Below are positions 25,148 through 33,975 of a stretch of 64,000 nucleotides of DNA, in pieces. Positions within the stretch are counted from its first letter, which is position 1; each line of letters starts with the position of its first letter. The DNA comes from Streptomyces sp. NBC_01224. Lineage in GTDB: Bacteria; Actinomycetota; Actinomycetes; Streptomycetales; Streptomycetaceae. The notes below the pieces were generated by a model, which was given only the letters and a program-made list of their open reading frames with translations, did not search any database and was not told the DNA's origin. The translations under genes and the position numbers were made by a program. The DNA is taken from contig NZ_CP108529.1 of the NCBI RefSeq assembly GCF_036002945.1, positions 8,427,001 to 8,491,000 of the forward strand, written 5' to 3'.

Positions 25148-27531
25148 CCGGCCTGATCACCGCCGGGGAATCCCGCCCCGAGGTCGGCCGCTCCCGGATG
25201 CGCAAGGAGGACGCCCGCCTCGTCACCGGCCGTACCACCTGGACCGACAACGTCACCGTGCCGGGCCTGCTGCACCTGGCGATCCTGCGCAGCCCCATGG
25301 CCCACGCGCGCATCGACCGGGTCGATGTGTCGCCCGCGCTGGAACGTCCGGGGGTGGTCGCCGCCTTCACCGGCCGCGACCTGGCCGGTGAACTCGGCCC
25401 CATGCCCTGCGTATGGCCCGTGACGGAGGACATCGTCATGCCCGACCACCCGGCGGTCGCCGTCGACGAGGTCAGGTACGTCGGTGACCCCGTTGCCCTG
25501 GTGATCGCCCGCGACCGGTATGCCGCCGCGGACGCTCTGGAGGCCGTGGAGGTCGACTACACACCCCTGCCGCCCGTCCTCGACCTGGAATCCGCACTGG
25601 CCGACGGCGCCCCGCTCGTCCACGCCGACAAGGGCACCAACCGCTGCTACACCTGGCCGCTCGCCACGGGCGACTACGCAGCGGAGAAAGCCCGCGCCGA
25701 CGTCGTACTCCACCGCCGCTACACCCAGCAGCGCCTCATCGCCAATGCCATGGAACCCAGAGCCGTCGTCGCCACACCGCCCACGGCCTCCAGCGAATAC
25801 ACCCTGTACTCCTCGACCCAGGTCCCGCACGTGGCCCGGGTCATCCTGTCCATGGTCACCGAGATCCCCGAACAGAAACTGCGGGTGATCGCCCCGGACG
25901 TCGGCGGCGGCTTCGGGTCCAAACTCCAGGTGTACGGGGAGGAGGCCGTCGCCCTCACGCTGGCCAGGAAGCTCGGCCGGCCCGTCAAGTGGACCGAGTC
26001 CCGCTCCGAGGGCTACCAGGCCACCCATCACGGCCGCGGCCAGATCCAGGACATCGAGATCGCGGCAGCCGGTGACGGACGAATCCTCGGCCTGGCGGTC
26101 GACCTGCTCGCCGACATGGGCGCGTACCTGATGCTGATCACCCCGGGCATTCCGCTGCTCGGCGCGTTCATGTACCCGGGGATCTACAAGATGAACGCAT
26201 ACACGTTCCACTGCACGGGCGTCTTCACCACCAGAACACCGACCGACGCCTACCGCGGCGCCGGCCGCCCCGAAGCGACGTTCGCGATCGAGCGGACCAT
26301 GGACGAACTCGCGGCCGAACTGGAGCTGGACCCCATCGAGTTGCGCCGCCGCAACTGGATCGGGCACGACGAGTTCCCGTACACCTCCGTCGCCGGACTC
26401 ACCTACGACAGCGGCAACTACGAAGCGGCCACCGACCGCGCACTCGCCCTCTTCGGCTACGACGACCTGCGCACCGAGCAGCGCGAGCGCAACGCACGGA
26501 ACGACCCGGTGCGGCTCGGCATCGGCATCTCCACCTTCACCGAGATGTGCGGCCTCGCGCCCAGCCGGGTCCTGCGCGATCTGCGGTACGCCGCCGGGGG
26601 CTGGGAGGCAGCCGCCATCCGCATGCTGCCCACGGGAAAGGTCGAGGTCACCACCGGCACCAGCCCGCACGGGCAGGGCCATGCCACCTGCTGGAGCCAG
26701 ATAGCCTCCGATGTGCTCGGCGTGCCCTTCGACGACATCGCAGTGGTGCACGGCGACACTAGGGCAGTACCGCAGGGCATGGACACCTACGGTTCCCGTT
26801 CGCTCGTGGTGGGCGGTCTGGCCGTCCACCACGCCGCGCTGAAGGTGGTGGCCAAGGCCCGCAGGGTCGCCGCACACCTGCTGGAGGCGAACGAGGCCGA
26901 CCTGGAGTTCTCCGGCGGCATTTTCGCAGTGAAGGGATCGCCGGAGGCGACGAAAACCATCCAGGAAGTGGCCTTTGCGACGTTCTCCTCCCACGATCTG
27001 CCCGACGGACTGGAACCGACGATCAATGCCGAGCACCTGGTCGATCCCGACAACTTCTCGTTCCCGCACGGCACCCACCTGTGCGCGATCGAGGTCGACA
27101 CCGAGACCGGCCGCGCCCGGATCCGCAGCTATGTCTGTGTCGACGACATCGGGAAGGTGATCAACCCGATGATCGTCCAGGGCCAGATCCACGGCGGCCT
27201 GGCGCAGGGCATCGCCCAGGCGCTCTACGAGGAGGCGGTGTACGACTCCGAGGGCAACCTGGTCTCCGGAACGATGGCGGACTACCTGGTGCCCTCCGCA
27301 CCGGACCTGCCGGACTTCGTCACCGACCGCACCGAGACCCCGGCGACATCGAACGCCCTCGGCGTCAAGGGAGTCGGCGAGGCCGGGACCATCGCGTCCA
27401 CCCCCGCCGTCGTCAACGCGGTCGTGGACGCACTGCGACCGCTCGGTGTGAAGGACGTAGCGATGCCGTGCACACCGCAGCGGATCTGGCAGGCGATCAC
27501 GGACGCACGGGCCGAGGAGGCGACGGCATGA
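25144..27531 (+). CDS. coxL: Molybdenum hydroxylase large subunit, form II CODH-like
   Basis: A 795-residue molybdopterin-cytosine-dinucleotide subunit of the xanthine oxidase family. It has the aldehyde-oxidase hammerhead domain, then Mo-binding domains with DVGGGFGSKLQVYGEE, DAYRGAGRPEA (about 366-376), GTSPHGQGHATCW and the catalytic glutamate in KGVGEAGTIAS (about 744). The active-site loop is AYRGAGR (form II), not the AYRCSFR of true CO dehydrogenase, so the substrate is probably a purine, nicotinate-like or aldehyde compound rather than CO. It is coupled to coxS and coxM by ATGA overlaps. Confidence 0.95.
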   Translation: MTGLITAGESRPEVGRSRMRKEDARLVTGRTTWTDNVTVPGLLHLAILRSPMAHARIDRVDVSPALERPGVVAAFTGRDLAGELGPMPCVWPVTEDIVMPDHPAVAVDEVRYVGDPVALVIARDRYAAADALEAVEVDYTPLPPVLDLESALADGAPLVHADKGTNRCYTWPLATGDYAAEKARADVVLHRRYTQQRLIANAMEPRAVVATPPTASSEYTLYSSTQVPHVARVILSMVTEIPEQKLRVIAPDVGGGFGSKLQVYGEEAVALTLARKLGRPVKWTESRSEGYQATHHGRGQIQDIEIAAAGDGRILGLAVDLLADMGAYLMLITPGIPLLGAFMYPGIYKMNAYTFHCTGVFTTRTPTDAYRGAGRPEATFAIERTMDELAAELELDPIELRRRNWIGHDEFPYTSVAGLTYDSGNYEAATDRALALFGYDDLRTEQRERNARNDPVRLGIGISTFTEMCGLAPSRVLRDLRYAAGGWEAAAIRMLPTGKVEVTTGTSPHGQGHATCWSQIASDVLGVPFDDIAVVHGDTRAVPQGMDTYGSRSLVVGGLAVHHAALKVVAKARRVAAHLLEANEADLEFSGGIFAVKGSPEATKTIQEVAFATFSSHDLPDGLEPTINAEHLVDPDNFSFPHGTHLCAIEVDTETGRARIRSYVCVDDIGKVINPMIVQGQIHGGLAQGIAQALYEEAVYDSEGNLVSGTMADYLVPSAPDLPDFVTDRTETPATSNALGVKGVGEAGTIASTPAVVNAVVDALRPLGVKDVAMPCTPQRIWQAITDARAEEATA

Positions 27532-28391
27532 TCCCCGCCGCATTCGACTACGCACGGCCGCAGACCCTCGACGAGGCGGTACGAACGCTGCACGACGGCG
27601 GCGAAGACGCGAAGGTCCTGGCGGGCGGACAGAGCCTGATCCCCATCCTGCGGCTGCGCCTCGCCTTCCCCGAACTCCTCGTCGACCTCGGGCGGATCCC
27701 GGAGTTGCGCGGCGTCCGCGAGGACACCGACACCGGATCGCTCGTGATCGGAGCCATGACGACCCACCACGACGTCATCCACAACCCGCTGGTGTGCCGC
27801 CACGCCGGACTGCTGGCCGCCGCCACCGAGACCGTCGCCGACCCCGCCGTACGGCACCGAGGCACACTCGGCGGTTCGCTCTCCCACGCCGACCCGGCCG
27901 GCGACCTCCCGGCGGTGCTGCTCGCCCTCGACGGCGAGATGGTGGCCGCGGGGCCACAGGGCCGACGTACCATCCCGGCACGCGACTTCTTCGTCGACTA
28001 CCTGCAGACCGCCCTGACGAGGGACGAGGTGCTGGTGGAGATCCGGGTGCCGAGGACCGACGCCTGGGGTTTCCACTACGAGAAGTTCAGCCGGGTCGCC
28101 CAGGCCTGGGCGGTCGTCGGTATCGCGGCGCTCGTACGACGCGACGACGGCCACATCGCCGAGGCCCGCATCGGCCTGACCAACATGGGCACCACGCCAC
28201 TGCGCGCGAGCGCCACCGAGCAGGCGCTCACCGGCGCGGAGGCCGGACCGGCCGCCGTGGCGCGGGCCGCCGAAGCCGCGGCCGAGGGCACTCGCCCGGC
28301 CTCCGACCTGTCGGCCTCGCCCGAGTACCGCGAACACCTCGTACGGGTGCTGACCCGGCGTGCGGTGCTGGCCGCGGCCGGGATGGAGTGA
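27528..28391 (+). CDS. coxM: Molybdenum hydroxylase FAD subunit (CoxM-like)
   Basis: A 287-residue FAD-binding subunit of the PCMH/CO dehydrogenase flavoprotein family. It has the FAD motifs AGGQSLIP (about 33-40) and the TLGGSLSHADPAGD segment, and a C-terminal CO_deh_flav domain (about 175-280). It completes the S-L-M trimer that forms the (SLM)2 enzyme. Its ATG overlaps the coxL stop, and the MoxR gene starts 3 bp after its end. Confidence 0.95.
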   Translation: MIPAAFDYARPQTLDEAVRTLHDGGEDAKVLAGGQSLIPILRLRLAFPELLVDLGRIPELRGVREDTDTGSLVIGAMTTHHDVIHNPLVCRHAGLLAAATETVADPAVRHRGTLGGSLSHADPAGDLPAVLLALDGEMVAAGPQGRRTIPARDFFVDYLQTALTRDEVLVEIRVPRTDAWGFHYEKFSRVAQAWAVVGIAALVRRDDGHIAEARIGLTNMGTTPLRASATEQALTGAEAGPAAVARAAEAAAEGTRPASDLSASPEYREHLVRVLTRRAVLAAAGME

Positions 28392-28394
28392 CAG

Positions 28395-29312
28395 GTGACG
28401 AGTCCGGCGAACGGGGGGAACGGAGCCGACGGGCCGGGGGACGGGCCGGGCGAGCTGCGCGCCCGCCTGGAGGAAACGGGCTACCTCGTCGACGAAGGGC
28501 TCGCCATCGCCTGCTTCCTGGCGCTCAGGCTGCACCGGCCGCTGTTCTGCGAGGGCGACGCGGGCGTGGGCAAGACCGCCCTCGCCCCGGCCCTCGCGAA
28601 AGTCCTTCACGCACCCCTGATCCGCCTCCAGTGCTACGAGGGCATCGACGCCTCCCAGGCCCTGTACGACTGGGACTTCCCGCGCCAGCTGCTTCATCTG
28701 CGGGCCGCCGAAGTCGCCGGGGTCACCGAGCCGGACCGGCTGGAGAGCGAGCTGTACAGCAGACGCTTCCTCGTCGCACGCCCGCTCCTGCAGGCAGTGG
28801 AGACCCAGCCGTCGGTTCTGCTCGTCGACGAAGTCGACCGGGCGGATGACGAGTTCGAGGCATTTCTGCTGGAACTCCTCTCCGATTACACGGTCACGGT
28901 CCCGGAGCTGGGCACCCTGCGCGCCCTGTCACCCCCCGTCGTCGTACTGACGTCCAACCGCACCAGGGAGGTCCACGACGCACTGAAACGGCGCTGCCTG
29001 TACCACTGGTTCGACCACCCGGACTTCGACCGCGAACTCGCCATCGTCCGCAGCCGCCAGCCGCAGGTGACCGCCCGTCTCGCCGAACAAGTCACTGCTG
29101 TGGTGCAGCAGTTGCGCACCCAGCATCTGCTCAAGCCGCCCGGAGTGGCCGAAACCATCGACTGGGCCGAGGCCCTCGACGCGCTGGGTGCCACCGAACT
29201 GGACGCGGAGCTGGCTTTCGCCACGCTCGGCTCGGTGCTGAAGTACAGGGAGGACGCGGAACGCGCCCGCTCCCTCGACCTGTCCGCGGTCCTCGCGGCG
29301 AGGGGAGCGTGA
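28395..29312 (+). CDS. MoxR-type AAA+ ATPase (CoxD-like)
   Basis: A 305-residue AAA+ ATPase with Walker A GDAGVGKTA (K60) and Walker B VLLVDEVDRADDE; then LTSNRTRE (sensor 1). In Oligotropha, CoxD with the VWA protein CoxE is needed to insert the Cu/Mo-S centre, so this pair likely matures the Mo site of the hydroxylase here. GTG start, 3 bp after coxM, and 3 bp before the VWA gene. Confidence 0.9.
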   Translation: MTSPANGGNGADGPGDGPGELRARLEETGYLVDEGLAIACFLALRLHRPLFCEGDAGVGKTALAPALAKVLHAPLIRLQCYEGIDASQALYDWDFPRQLLHLRAAEVAGVTEPDRLESELYSRRFLVARPLLQAVETQPSVLLVDEVDRADDEFEAFLLELLSDYTVTVPELGTLRALSPPVVVLTSNRTREVHDALKRRCLYHWFDHPDFDRELAIVRSRQPQVTARLAEQVTAVVQQLRTQHLLKPPGVAETIDWAEALDALGATELDAELAFATLGSVLKYREDAERARSLDLSAVLAARGA

Positions 29313-29315
29313 GCC

Positions 29316-30464
29316 GTGCCCACCGCACCCGCCATCGATGCGACCGCCGTCGCCGTCGGGCTCGCCCGGGCGTTGCGCGCGGCCGGAGTCGCCACCGGCC
29401 CCGACCGCACACAGACGTTCCTGGGCGCGCTCGGTCTGCTGCGCCCCGCACTCCGTTCCGACGTCTACTGGGCGGGCCGTCTCACCCTGTGCGGCAGCCG
29501 GGACGACCTGGAACGGTACGACCGCGTATTCGCCGCCTGCTTCGACCGGCGCCCGCACCCCCGCGACCCGATGCGGTCCGTGGGCGTACCGAAACCGCAG
29601 CCGTGCGTGGCGGCCGCCGCGTCCGGCGCGTCTGACGGCACCGACGCAACGGACGACGACCGAACACCGCCCACGGCGGCCCTGGCAAGCACCGCCGAGG
29701 TCCTGCGCCACCGTGACATGGCCGAGCTGACCCCCGCCGAGAGAGCCCAACTACGGCGACTGCTCGCCGCGTTCGCTCTGAGCGGCGAGCCGCGCCGCAC
29801 CCCCAGGCTGCGACCGGCCCGACGCGGCGGTGTCGATCCCCGACGCACCGTGCGCGAACTCCTGCGGCACGGTGGCGAACCCGCCCGGCTGCGCCACCAC
29901 ACCCCCACCACCAGGCCGCGAAGGGTCGTGCTGCTGCTGGACGTCAGCGGCTCCATGGACCCGTACGCGGATGCCCTGCTGCGCTTCGCACACGCCGCGG
30001 CACACGGCGCGGCGGCTCGCACACCCACCGAAGTGTTCACGATCGGCACCCGGCTGACCCGGGTGACCCGCGAGATGGCCCACCGGGATCCGGACGCGGC
30101 ACTGGCCGCGGTCGCCGACGCGGTCCCCGACCGCAGCGGCGGCACCCGGCTCGGCGAGATGCTGCGAAGCTTCCTCGACCGCTGGGGGCAGCGCTCCTGC
30201 GTACGGGGAGCGGTGGTGGTCGTCCTGTCCGACGGCTGGGAGCGGGGCGACCCCGCACTGCTCGCGGCCCAGATGCGCCGACTGCACCGGCTGGCGCACC
30301 GCGTGGTGTGGGCCAACCCCCGCAAGGCACGCCCGGGTTACGCACCGCTCGCGGCGGGCATGGCGGCGGCGCTGCCGCACGTGGACGCCTTCGTCGAAGG
30401 GCACAGCCTGGCCGCACTGGAGCGGCTGGCGGCAGTGGTGCGAGGGGTGGCCGCCGATGCGTGA
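29316..30464 (+). CDS. VWA-domain CoxE-like maturation factor
   Basis: A 382-residue protein with a C-terminal von Willebrand A domain. The MIDAS motif DVSGSMD is near residue 208, and downstream come the Thr of GGTRLGEML and VVLSDGWERGD. The N-terminal 190 residues are helical and Arg-rich at the end, as in CoxE. It is the partner of the MoxR ATPase just upstream. GTG start. Its end overlaps XdhC by 8 bp. Confidence 0.88.
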   Translation: MPTAPAIDATAVAVGLARALRAAGVATGPDRTQTFLGALGLLRPALRSDVYWAGRLTLCGSRDDLERYDRVFAACFDRRPHPRDPMRSVGVPKPQPCVAAAASGASDGTDATDDDRTPPTAALASTAEVLRHRDMAELTPAERAQLRRLLAAFALSGEPRRTPRLRPARRGGVDPRRTVRELLRHGGEPARLRHHTPTTRPRRVVLLLDVSGSMDPYADALLRFAHAAAHGAAARTPTEVFTIGTRLTRVTREMAHRDPDAALAAVADAVPDRSGGTRLGEMLRSFLDRWGQRSCVRGAVVVVLSDGWERGDPALLAAQMRRLHRLAHRVVWANPRKARPGYAPLAAGMAAALPHVDAFVEGHSLAALERLAAVVRGVAADA

Positions 30465-31569
30465 GATCCTTCCGGCGCTCAGCCGCTGGTACACCGCCGG
30501 GGAGCCGTTCGGGCTCGCCACCGTCGTCGCGGTCAGCCGCAGCGCACCGCGCGGCCCCGGAGCGGCGATGGCCGTGGGCCCGGACGACGAGGTCGTGGGC
30601 AGCGTCTCCGGCGGCTGCGTCGAGGGCGCGGTCTTCGAACTGGCCAAGGAGGTCGTGCATACGGGCCGGGCCCAGCTCCAGACCTTCGGCTACAGCGACG
30701 AGGACGCCTTCGCCGTCGGCCTCACCTGCGGCGGCGAGATCACCCTCCTCGTGCGTCCCGTGACGGCGGTGTACGACACCTCCTTCGGAGAGGTCGCCGC
30801 ATCGGTCGCCGAGCACCGCCCGGTGGTGGTCGCCACCGTGACCGACGGACCCGCCCCGCGCGGCGCCGCCCTCGCCGTCTGGCCGGACACCGTCTCCGGA
30901 TCGCTGGGCGCGAGCGGTCTCGACGCCGCCGTCACAGCCGACGCGCGAGGAGAACTCGCCCAAGGCGCAACCGGCCTACGGCACTACGGCCCCAACGGCG
31001 AACGGCGCGAGGACGACGTCACCGTGTTCCTCCAGTCGTTCGCCCCGCCGCCCCGGATGCTGGTCTTCGGCGCCATCGACTTCGCTGCCGCGGTGGCCCG
31101 GATCGGTGCGTTCCTCGGCTACCGCGTCACCGTCTGCGACGCCCGTCCCGCCTTCGCCGACCCCCGCCGCTTCCCGGACGGTGCGGAGGTGGTCGTCGAC
31201 TGGCCGCACCGGTACCTGAGCAACACGGAGATCGACGGGCGGACCGTGATGTGCGTGCTCACCCACGACCCGAAGTTCGACGTCCCGCTGCTGGAGGTGG
31301 CCCTGCGCACCCCGGCCGCGTACATCGGCGTGATGGGCAGCCGCCGGACCCATGAGGACCGCCTGGCCCGGCTGCGCGAGACCGGTCTCGGCGAAGCGGA
31401 ACTGGCCCGGCTGCGCTCGCCCATCGGCCTCGACCTCGGCGCGCGTACCCCCGAGGAGGTGGCCGTCTCGATCGCGGCGGAGATCGTCGCACTGCGCTGG
31501 GGCGGCACCGGCAGCCCGCTCGCGGACACGGTCGGGGCGATCCACCCGCCGCGGCTGAAATCCGTATGA
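30457..31569 (+). CDS. xdhC: XdhC/CoxI-family molybdenum cofactor insertion protein
   Basis: A 370-residue XdhC-type protein that binds the cofactor and helps sulfurate and insert it into xanthine dehydrogenase-family enzymes. The N-terminal XdhC/CoxI domain has SAPRGPGAAMAV, GSVSGGCVEGAV and GLTCGGEI (conserved Cys). The Rossmann half has LVFGAIDFAAAVAR, CDARPAFAD and IGVMGSRRTHEDRL. It overlaps the VWA gene by 8 bp and is followed by coxG after 52 bp. Confidence 0.92.
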   Translation: MREILPALSRWYTAGEPFGLATVVAVSRSAPRGPGAAMAVGPDDEVVGSVSGGCVEGAVFELAKEVVHTGRAQLQTFGYSDEDAFAVGLTCGGEITLLVRPVTAVYDTSFGEVAASVAEHRPVVVATVTDGPAPRGAALAVWPDTVSGSLGASGLDAAVTADARGELAQGATGLRHYGPNGERREDDVTVFLQSFAPPPRMLVFGAIDFAAAVARIGAFLGYRVTVCDARPAFADPRRFPDGAEVVVDWPHRYLSNTEIDGRTVMCVLTHDPKFDVPLLEVALRTPAAYIGVMGSRRTHEDRLARLRETGLGEAELARLRSPIGLDLGARTPEEVAVSIAAEIVALRWGGTGSPLADTVGAIHPPRLKSV

Positions 31570-31621
31570 CTTTCTGGCCCTTGTGAGTTCGTGACCCTGT
31601 GATTCGTGTGAGGAGCAGACC

Positions 31622-32332
31622 ATGCAGCTGGAGAACTCATTCACCGTGCCGGTCCCGGTCGACGATGCCTGGCGGGCGCTCCTCGACATCGAACGTGTCT
31701 CGCACTGCATGCCGGGTGCGACCGTGGAGGAATTCGACGGCGACACCATCAAGGGCTCCGTGAAGGTGCGGGTGGGACCGATCACCGTGACGTACCGGGG
31801 CACGGCGACCTTCCTGGAGAAGGACGAGTCGGCCCACCGCGTGGTCCTGTCCGCACGGGGCAACGAAGTACGGGGCCAGGGCACGGCGAGCGCCACGGTG
31901 ACCGGCACCCTGGCCGATCACGACGGAGGGACGACGGTCGCCGTGACCACCGACCTGACCGTCACCGGGCGGCCGGCCCAGTTCGGCCGCGGAGTCATGG
32001 CCGATGTGAGCGACAAACTCATCGGCCGGTTCGCCGACTGCCTGTCGCAGAAGCTGTCGGCCACGGAAGAACCGTCCACGACAGCACCGGCCACTGCTGC
32101 TTCCGCGGCCGACGGTACGCAATCCGCCGCGTCCGACAGCACGCCGATGCGCGAGGCCGAGCCGATCGATCTGCTGCGCACAGCAGCCGGCCCGGTGGCC
32201 GGGCGCGCGGCGGGAGCCCTTGCCGTGGTCGCAATCGCGGTACTGGCCGTGATCCTCGCCCGCCGCAGCCGTTGCCGCTGCGGCGGAGTGTGCCGGTCGT
32301 GTCACAGCGGGCGCCTGCCGGGAGAGCCGTAG
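31622..32332 (+). CDS. coxG: CoxG-like SRPBCC protein with C-terminal membrane anchor
   Basis: A 236-residue protein with a SRPBCC/START-like N-terminal domain (about 1-150; VDDAWRALLDIERVSHCMPGA is the family signature region) joined by a Ser/Thr/Ala linker to one transmembrane helix (about 192-213) and a basic Cys-rich end. CoxG proteins recruit the hydroxylase to the membrane or carry quinones to it, which fits the tail anchor. RBS GAGGAGCAG lies before ATG 31622. It is the last gene of the operon. Confidence 0.88.
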   Translation: MQLENSFTVPVPVDDAWRALLDIERVSHCMPGATVEEFDGDTIKGSVKVRVGPITVTYRGTATFLEKDESAHRVVLSARGNEVRGQGTASATVTGTLADHDGGTTVAVTTDLTVTGRPAQFGRGVMADVSDKLIGRFADCLSQKLSATEEPSTTAPATAASAADGTQSAASDSTPMREAEPIDLLRTAAGPVAGRAAGALAVVAIAVLAVILARRSRCRCGGVCRSCHSGRLPGEP

Positions 32333-32383
32333 CGTTGCGCACGGAAGAGGCCGAAGCCACAATGCCGGGCCCAGGGGGGAGAC

Positions 32384-33007
32384 ATGTGCTGGAGCGCGAC
32401 CGCCGATCTCGTCGCGGGCACCTGCATCGCCGCCGTCGGAGTGGCGTGCGTCGCGCAGGTGCGCCGGGTCCGTGACCTGCCGCTCGCGGCGTTGCCGCTG
32501 CTCCTCGGGGCCCATCAGATCATCGAGTCCGTGATCTGGCGCTCGGGCGGCGGCACCGGGCCCGCCACCCTTGCCTGGGCCGTCATCGCCCTTCCGCTGC
32601 TGCCGTTGTGGGTTCCGCTGGGTGTGCTGTGTGCCGCGCCGCCGCACGCCCGACGCCGGTTGCTGGTGCCCCTCGCGGCCGGAATCGCGACCGCTGTCCC
32701 GCTCGTGTACTGTCTGGCGACCCGTCCCGTGACCGCAGAGATCCGCGGGCACACCCTCGGCTACGTCCTCGGCCTCCCCGGCTCCCGGCTGCTCGTCGGC
32801 GGGTACCTCCTGGCCACGGTGGGCTCACTGCTCCTGGCCGGGGACCGCCTGCTGCGATGGCTCGGCGTGCTGGTCGCGGTCGGGGCCGCAGTCTGTGCGG
32901 CCCTTTGGCGGCTGGAGCCCGTCTCGACCTGGTGCGCCTTCGCGGCGGTGTGCTCGGTGATCCTGCTCGGCTGGACCCGCCGACGCCCTGCGGAGCAGTT
33001 CGTCTAG
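32384..33007 (+). CDS. DUF6629-family membrane protein
   Basis: A 207-residue protein starting MCWSATAD with six to seven hydrophobic helices and a conserved helix-2 motif (GAHQIIESVIW), as in the DUF6629 family of actinobacterial integral membrane proteins of unknown function. GGGGGG precedes ATG 32384. It starts 52 bp after coxG in the same direction, but membership in that operon is uncertain. Its stop overlaps the convergent SCO6745-like gene by 4 bp. Confidence 0.78.
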   Translation: MCWSATADLVAGTCIAAVGVACVAQVRRVRDLPLAALPLLLGAHQIIESVIWRSGGGTGPATLAWAVIALPLLPLWVPLGVLCAAPPHARRRLLVPLAAGIATAVPLVYCLATRPVTAEIRGHTLGYVLGLPGSRLLVGGYLLATVGSLLLAGDRLLRWLGVLVAVGAAVCAALWRLEPVSTWCAFAAVCSVILLGWTRRRPAEQFV

Positions 33008-33855
33008 ATGGACCGGGGCAGGCCGATCGGGTTCGGGAACGGCAGCAGCCCAGCCTCCAGCACCTGCCGGGTCGGCAGCTCCAGAGCGGCGAGCAGCGCG
33101 TCCACCATGCTGTCGGTGAGGGGGCGCAGCAGCCGGGCGGCCAGCCGGTCGGTGGTGTCCTCGATCAGGTCCCGTTCCTCACGACCGCGCGGCGTGACAG
33201 CCGAGTCCGCGTCGATCAGCCCGCGGGAGCGCAGCCGTTCCTCGGCAGCCGCCCACTCCATGTCGCTCCAGCCCCGGTCGAGCTGGATGCCCTCGCGCGG
33301 AACACGGTCGGTGGCGGCGGCGAGAACGAGCGCCTCGGGGGCGTCGAGACCGTGGTCGGCAAGAGTGACGGCGTGCACGTCACCCCGGAACTCCCGCAGT
33401 GCGGTGGTGAGTTGCCACAGGCGTTCCACCGGGTCGGCGCGCTCGCACAGCGGGCGGTTCGCGGCGAACAGCGGACGCGCGAGGGCCGATGAGTCCTCGA
33501 CCATCGCCGCGAGCGGCGGGGTGAGCTGTTCGGCAAGAGTGTCGATGCCGGGGACCAGTCTGCGCAGCGCCCGCGCGGCAAGCTGTGCACGGAGGTCCGT
33601 GAGCCTTTCGGGGGTGACGATCTGCCATGCGGCGGGCAGCGCCCGGGCCACCATGCCCGGGGCGAAGACGGCAAGGACAGCGGTCGCGGTCTCGGGGAGG
33701 ACCGGCCCCATGGGGGCCGTACGGGTGGCGAAGTAGCCCATCCAGAAACCTTTGAGGCCCACGGATCGGCCGATGCCCCGGCACTCCTCGTCGAAGTAGA
33801 TCACTGAGTGGAGGGGTTCGGTGCGCAGCCACAGCGTGCGGGGTCTCGACTCCAT
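33004..33855 (-). CDS. SCO6745-family protein (SalK-like)
   Basis: A 283-residue soluble protein of the SCO6745 family. Motifs include FWMGYFATRTAPMG near residue 45 and the C-terminal winged-helix-like segment with LRSRGLIDADSAVTPRGR. Homologues are widespread in actinomycetes and some have been annotated as SalK-like or HTH proteins; the role is not known. ATG 33855 is preferred because homologues start near here; an in-frame ATG lies at 33876. Confidence 0.75.
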   Translation of the reverse strand: MESRPRTLWLRTEPLHSVIYFDEECRGIGRSVGLKGFWMGYFATRTAPMGPVLPETATAVLAVFAPGMVARALPAAWQIVTPERLTDLRAQLAARALRRLVPGIDTLAEQLTPPLAAMVEDSSALARPLFAANRPLCERADPVERLWQLTTALREFRGDVHAVTLADHGLDAPEALVLAAATDRVPREGIQLDRGWSDMEWAAAEERLRSRGLIDADSAVTPRGREERDLIEDTTDRLAARLLRPLTDSMVDALLAALELPTRQVLEAGLLPFPNPIGLPRSI

Positions 33856-33896
33856 GGCAGCCAACCTAACGCCCATGTCGGCGGATGCGCCGTACG

Positions 33897-33942
33897 ACGA
33901 CGGGCGGGCGGGGGCTCTCTTCGGCCTCTGCCCGCCCGTCGT
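33897..33942 (-). terminator. Strong hairpin after the AidB-like gene
   Basis: A perfect 13-bp inverted repeat, ACGACGGGCGGGC (33897-33909) with GCCCGCCCGTCGT (33930-33942), loop 20 nt. It lies 34 bp after the acyl-CoA dehydrogenase stop on the reverse strand. No T-tract, as is usual for Streptomyces terminators. Confidence 0.65.
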
Positions 33943-33975
33943 TGCCGCACCGGGGGGTCGGCTGCGGTGACTGCC

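Noticed and set aside
24590..27531. True CO dehydrogenase
   Set aside because: Active-site loop is AYRGAGR, not AYRCSFR, so the form II assignment is used.
25003..27555. 850-codon reverse frame over coxL
   Set aside because: A long stop-free frame caused by high GC; protein is low-complexity and coxL on the forward strand has all family motifs.
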